From the NCBI GenBank assembly GCA_001818835.1, contig MHKL01000028.1:1-6188 (forward strand): a DNA stretch of 6,188 bases. The letters are read 5' to 3'. This DNA is from Candidatus Komeilibacteria bacterium RIFCSPLOWO2_01_FULL_45_10. GTDB lineage: Bacteria > Patescibacteriota > Patescibacteriia > UBA1558 > UBA10009. Position numbers and translations under genes: made by a program. How positions within the stretch are numbered: position 1 is the stretch's first letter; each line of letters begins with the position of its first letter. The notes under the pieces are model-generated. The model was not told the DNA's origin and did not search any database. It saw only the letters and a program-made list of their open reading frames with translations. Below, piece by piece: positions 4,584 through 6,188 of this stretch.

Positions 4584-4730
4584 AAAACGCTTTGACCCCG
4601 AGCTGTCATTGCGAGGAGTCCCGACTTTACGTCGGGGCGACGAAGCAATCCCGATGTTTATACTAAATACAACGGGATTGCCACGCCCCTTCGGGGCTCG
4701 CAATGACAATAAAAGGTCAAAGCGTTTTTT
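4582..4730. terminator. Intrinsic terminator of the infC operon, arms split by a repeat insertion
   Basis: AAAAAACGCTTTGACC (4582-4597) is perfectly complementary to GGTCAAAGCGTTTTTT (4715-4730), the A-stem-T layout of a bidirectional rho-independent terminator. The left arm overlaps the rplT stop, and the right arm faces the convergent sugar-transferase gene. The loop is about 117 nt because a 105-bp cloverleaf repeat occupies it. Without that repeat the loop would be about 12 nt. Confidence 0.85.
4604..4708. repeat. Cloverleaf-like palindromic repeat, copy 2
   Basis: Outer stem TGTCATTGCGAG (4604-4615) with CTCGCAATGACA (4697-4708). Arm 1 is CCCGAC/GTCGGG (4620-4625, 4631-4636). Arm 2 is GCAATCCCG/CGGGATTGC (4645-4653, 4673-4681). 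Arm 3 is GCCCC/GGGGC (4685-4689, 4693-4697). It shares all conserved blocks with copy 1 (2839-2941), while arm 1 and the loops differ in sequence but still pair. Confidence 0.9.
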
Positions 4731-4733
4731 ATT

Positions 4734-4764
4734 ATCCGCGAAATCTGTGTTCATCCGCGAAATC
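4734..4764. repeat. Tandem 12-bp direct repeat ATCCGCGAAATC
   Basis: ATCCGCGAAATC occurs at 4734-4745 and 4753-4764, separated by 7 bp (TGTGTTC), between the terminator and the end of the sugar-transferase gene. It reads like another short interspersed repeat. No function can be assigned. Confidence 0.7.
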
Positions 4765-4769
4765 AGCGT

Positions 4770-5417
4770 TTATAATCCCTCCCCTCTTAAGATCAACCTG
4801 ATTGACCGCCCCATAATCCATAAATCCAGCAATAAAAGCTTTAAGGGCGATAAATTTTTTACCAGCTCAATGTACTTCTCATCCAGATCCGTGCCGTTCT
4901 TATGGTCGCCATTTCTGCCTTTGGAAATCTGGACCAGTCCGGTCAGGCCGGCTTTAAGCACCTTCTTCCTGAAGTTGCCCGCCTTAACGTCGTTTTCATA
5001 ATCAACCGGATTCCAGGGCCGCGGACCAACAATGCTCATCTGACCCGTTAAAACGCACCAGAACTGCGGCAGTTCATCCAGATAAAATTTCTTGACCAAA
5101 TAGCCGGTCCGGGTTAAATTGCTCTCTTCCCTTTCCAGGGGCTTGGTATGGATAAAGCCCTCGCGCCCCAGCACCTCTTTTAAAACCTTTGTCTTAAAAA
5201 TTCTAATTTTATAAAAATTGAAAGGCCGGCCTTGCGACATCCTGACCTCATGATAAAAAAACTTACCCCTCGCCTCTGGATTAAAAAGCGATTCCAGTTT
5301 GGCCAGCAAAAAAATTACCAGCAACAGGGGTGAAAAGACAATCAAAACCAGGCCGGAAATGACTGCGTCAAAAATCCTCTTAAAAGGCGGGGTTTTGATG
5401 ATTTTATCTTCAACCAT
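4770..5417 (-). CDS. Sugar-phosphate (phosphoglycosyl) transferase, WcaJ/PglC-like
   Basis: Small monotopic phosphoglycosyl transferase (bacterial sugar transferase family, PF02397 type) that moves a sugar-1-phosphate from a UDP-sugar to undecaprenyl phosphate at the inner face of the membrane, starting synthesis of a surface glycan. Its 215 residues match the minimal catalytic unit without the extra membrane helices of large WcaJ types. The membrane-inserted segment is about residues 16-40, with the family SP pair at 29-30 (re-entrant helix). Then come FYHEVRMSQGRPFNFYKIRIF (54-74), LTRTGYLVKKFYLDELPQFW (101-120) with the catalytic Asp-Glu pair D114-E115, MSIVGPRP (127-134) and KAGLTGLVQISKGRN (155-169). 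The usual KFRTM is KIRIF, and PGITG has become AGLTG. The sugar substrate cannot be told. No other glycan genes are in the window. The ATG at 5417 lacks a Shine-Dalgarno; a 14-bp palindrome lies just upstream. Confidence 0.92.
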   Translation of the reverse strand: MVEDKIIKTPPFKRIFDAVISGLVLIVFSPLLLVIFLLAKLESLFNPEARGKFFYHEVRMSQGRPFNFYKIRIFKTKVLKEVLGREGFIHTKPLEREESNLTRTGYLVKKFYLDELPQFWCVLTGQMSIVGPRPWNPVDYENDVKAGNFRKKVLKAGLTGLVQISKGRNGDHKNGTDLDEKYIELVKNLSPLKLLLLDLWIMGRSIRLILRGEGL

Positions 5418-5424
5418 ATATTAA

Positions 5425-5438
5425 AAATAAGCTTATTT
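5425..5438. promoter_or_regulatory. 14-bp palindrome upstream of the sugar transferase
   Basis: AAATAAGCTTATTT is perfectly self-complementary and lies 8 bp upstream of the transferase start codon. It could be an operator or a small leader hairpin. AT-rich palindromes occur easily by chance in such leaders, so support is weak. Confidence 0.3.
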
Positions 5439-5492
5439 AACATAAACTTATTTGAAGGTATGATAGCAAATTTACCAAAAAAGTAAAGGATC

Positions 5493-5521
5493 TTGACTGA
5501 AAAAATAAACTGCCTTATAAT
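5493..5521 (+). promoter_or_regulatory. Sigma-70 promoter for tRNA-Asp
   Basis: TTGACT (5493-5498), a 17-bp spacer and TATAAT (5516-5521) is a near-perfect vegetative promoter. Transcription would start near 5528, giving a 5' leader of about 21 nt before the mature tRNA. It is the strongest promoter match in the window, as expected for a stable RNA gene. Confidence 0.85.
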
Positions 5522-5548
5522 AGATTGGGTTTTACCCAAATTTTATTT

Positions 5549-5625
5549 GGGACGGTAGTTCAGTTGGTTAGAACGCTGCCCTGTCACGGCAGAGGTCGCG
5601 GGTTCGAGTCCCGTCCGTCCCGCCA
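5549..5625 (+). tRNA. tRNA-Asp (anticodon GUC)
   Basis: A complete 77-nt cloverleaf. Acceptor GGGACGG (5549-5555) pairs with CCGTCCC (5615-5621). D-stem GTTC/GAAC (5558-5561, 5571-5574). Anticodon stem CTGCC/GGCAG (5576-5580, 5588-5592) with loop CTGTCAC, giving anticodon GTC at 5583-5585. T-arm GCGGG/CCCGT with loop TTCGAGT (5603-5609). Discriminator G73 (5622), an aspartate identity base, and an encoded CCA (5623-5625). It decodes GAC/GAU. The gene serves as the intact side of an att-like 49-bp duplication. Confidence 0.98.
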
Positions 5626-5632
5626 GCCGAAT
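5584..5632. repeat. 49-bp direct repeat, copy A (3' part of tRNA-Asp)
   Basis: This runs from the second anticodon base through the T-arm, acceptor strand and CCA, plus seven bases (GCCGAAT). It is identical to 5697-5745, 113 bp downstream. Repeats that begin in the anticodon loop and end just past a tRNA gene are the usual form of integrase attachment cores. Confidence 0.9.
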
Positions 5633-5663
5633 GTCCGCTTTATAATAATTAGCCGCCCTGCTT

Positions 5664-5697
5664 GTCCCGCAAACGAGTGAAACGAGTTATGCGGGAT
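5664..5697. repeat. Short palindromic element between the tRNA-Asp repeats
   Basis: TCCCGCA (5665-5671) pairs with TGCGGGA (5690-5696) around a loop containing ACGAG twice. Its right end, TGCGGGAT, equals the outer end of the 1284-1391 inverted-repeat element and abuts the start of the second tRNA-derived copy. The rest of the spacer (5633-5663) is plain sequence with nothing recognisable beyond a TATAATAAT run. Confidence 0.6.
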
Positions 5698-5745
5698 CAC
5701 GGCAGAGGTCGCGGGTTCGAGTCCCGTCCGTCCCGCCAGCCGAAT
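5697..5745 (+). repeat. 49-bp direct repeat, copy B (tRNA-Asp 3' fragment, att-like)
   Basis: Exact copy of the tRNA-Asp 3' part and its seven following bases. It lacks the 5' acceptor strand, D-arm and first half of the anticodon arm, so it cannot make a tRNA. It may be the far attachment site (attR) left after loss of an integrated element, or a local partial duplication. No integrase gene is present in the window. Confidence 0.85.
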
Positions 5746-5760
5746 CAGCGAAAGTCATAA

Positions 5761-6188
5761 TTAAGAAAGGTTTTTAAACCTCTCTTTTTTATAAATCAAA
5801 GTTATTCCAGTGATGATGATGACCAAACCCAGCCATTGCACCCAGTTTAATCCTCCGCCGCCCCCGCCGGCGTCCGTTCTTAAAAACTCCATGAAAAATC
5901 TGATGATTGAATAGCCAATCAAATAAAGCAAGGCGACTAATCCGTTGGCATTGATTTTTGACCGAGCCACTGACCACAAAACCAAAAAGAGCGACAAGTT
6001 CAAAATTGATTCATATAAAAAAACCGGCTGAAAATATTGTCCGGGAAAATCTGCAACAGGAATGCACCACGCTTTCTGGCAAGGCAGGCCGTAAAGCTCC
6101 TGATTAAAATAATTGCCCCACCGGCCAATGGCCTGGCCCAAAGGCAAAGCAACCGCCAATAAATCAGCGGTCTGCCAAAAATTCCAAG
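5761..6188 (-). CDS. lgt: Prolipoprotein diacylglyceryl transferase, N-terminus off the right edge
   Basis: Integral membrane enzyme that moves a diacylglyceryl group from phosphatidylglycerol to the lipobox cysteine of prolipoproteins, the first step of lipoprotein maturation. The last 141 codons are visible. The open frame runs to the window edge (..WNFWQTADLLAVALPLG), so the TTG at 6159 is not the start. The signature GRWGNYFNQELYG carries the arginine and glutamate that match E. coli R143 and E151. QPVFLYES stands where HPTQLYE is usual. A membrane helix LIGYSIIRFFMEFLR keeps the R-x3-E pair (E. coli R239/E243). It ends with one more helix, WLGLVIIITGITLIY, and a basic cytoplasmic tail. 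A six-glycine run sits in the loop before that helix. Matches to E. coli residues are from memory of the family. Confidence 0.93.
   Translation of the reverse strand, partial: WNFWQTADLLAVALPLGQAIGRWGNYFNQELYGLPCQKAWCIPVADFPGQYFQPVFLYESILNLSLFLVLWSVARSKINANGLVALLYLIGYSIIRFFMEFLRTDAGGGGGGLNWVQWLGLVIIITGITLIYKKERFKNLS

Noticed and set aside
4527..5001. Frames on both strands over the terminator repeat (minus 4527-4754, plus 4609-5001)
   Set aside because: The first is repeat translation; the second runs antisense into the sugar-transferase gene. No family features.
5342..5539. 65-codon minus-strand frame upstream of the sugar transferase
   Set aside because: Overlaps the true transferase start in another frame and the tRNA promoter; no recognisable features.
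6157..6159. TTG as a start codon for lgt
   Set aside because: The same frame stays open to the window edge and encodes family-like WNFWQTADLLA, so the real start is outside.

Overview
The window looks like part of a chromosome from a Candidate Phyla Radiation (Patescibacteria, perhaps Parcubacteria-like) bacterium. This is inferred from several traits together: an ArgS with a degenerate HIGH motif, AT-rich leaders without Shine-Dalgarno sequences in front of all seven protein genes whose starts are visible, a four-helix-bundle (S23/IVP-type) gene placed among ribosomal-protein genes, and a dense scatter of palindromic repeats of the 'TCATTGCGAGG...GAAGCAATC' type. No phylogenetic test was possible, so the lineage is an inference. 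Almost all genes are core informational genes.

Layout, left to right. (1) 1-1268, minus: the first ~422 residues of arginyl-tRNA synthetase, with the anticodon-binding end off the left edge. (2) 1269-1465: a divergent intergenic region holding a 17-bp perfect inverted repeat and a likely promoter toward smpB. (3) 1466-2469, plus: a trans-translation module, smpB followed by ssrA (tmRNA), separated by a purine-rich, highly foldable spacer. The tmRNA has a complete tRNA-like domain, pseudoknots and a 21-codon tag frame ending NLAFAVA. (4) 2469-2985: paired stem-loops, then a small GIY-YIG domain gene whose C-terminus is encoded by a palindromic repeat. (5) 2986-4583, plus: the translation operon infC-rpmI-rplT, interrupted between rpmI and rplT by a four-helix-bundle gene flanked by inverted TTAGTTA-type repeats. 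(6) 4582-4730: the operon terminator, whose hairpin arms are split by a second copy of the cloverleaf-like repeat. (7) 4770-5417, minus: a monotopic sugar-phosphate (phosphoglycosyl) transferase. (8) 5493-5625, plus: tRNA-Asp(GUC) with a textbook sigma-70 promoter, followed 64 bp later by a perfect 49-bp copy of its 3' part. (9) 5761-6188, minus: the C-terminal part of Lgt, with its start off the right edge.

Functionally the genes cover tRNA charging, ribosome rescue (SmpB plus tmRNA), translation initiation (IF3), large-subunit proteins (L35, L20), and two envelope enzymes (a PGT and Lgt). The most notable structure is the set of small mobile or repetitive insertions around and inside this core set: the four-helix-bundle cassette within an operon, the repeat inside a terminator, the repeat that rewrites a protein tail, and the att-like duplication of a tRNA 3' half.
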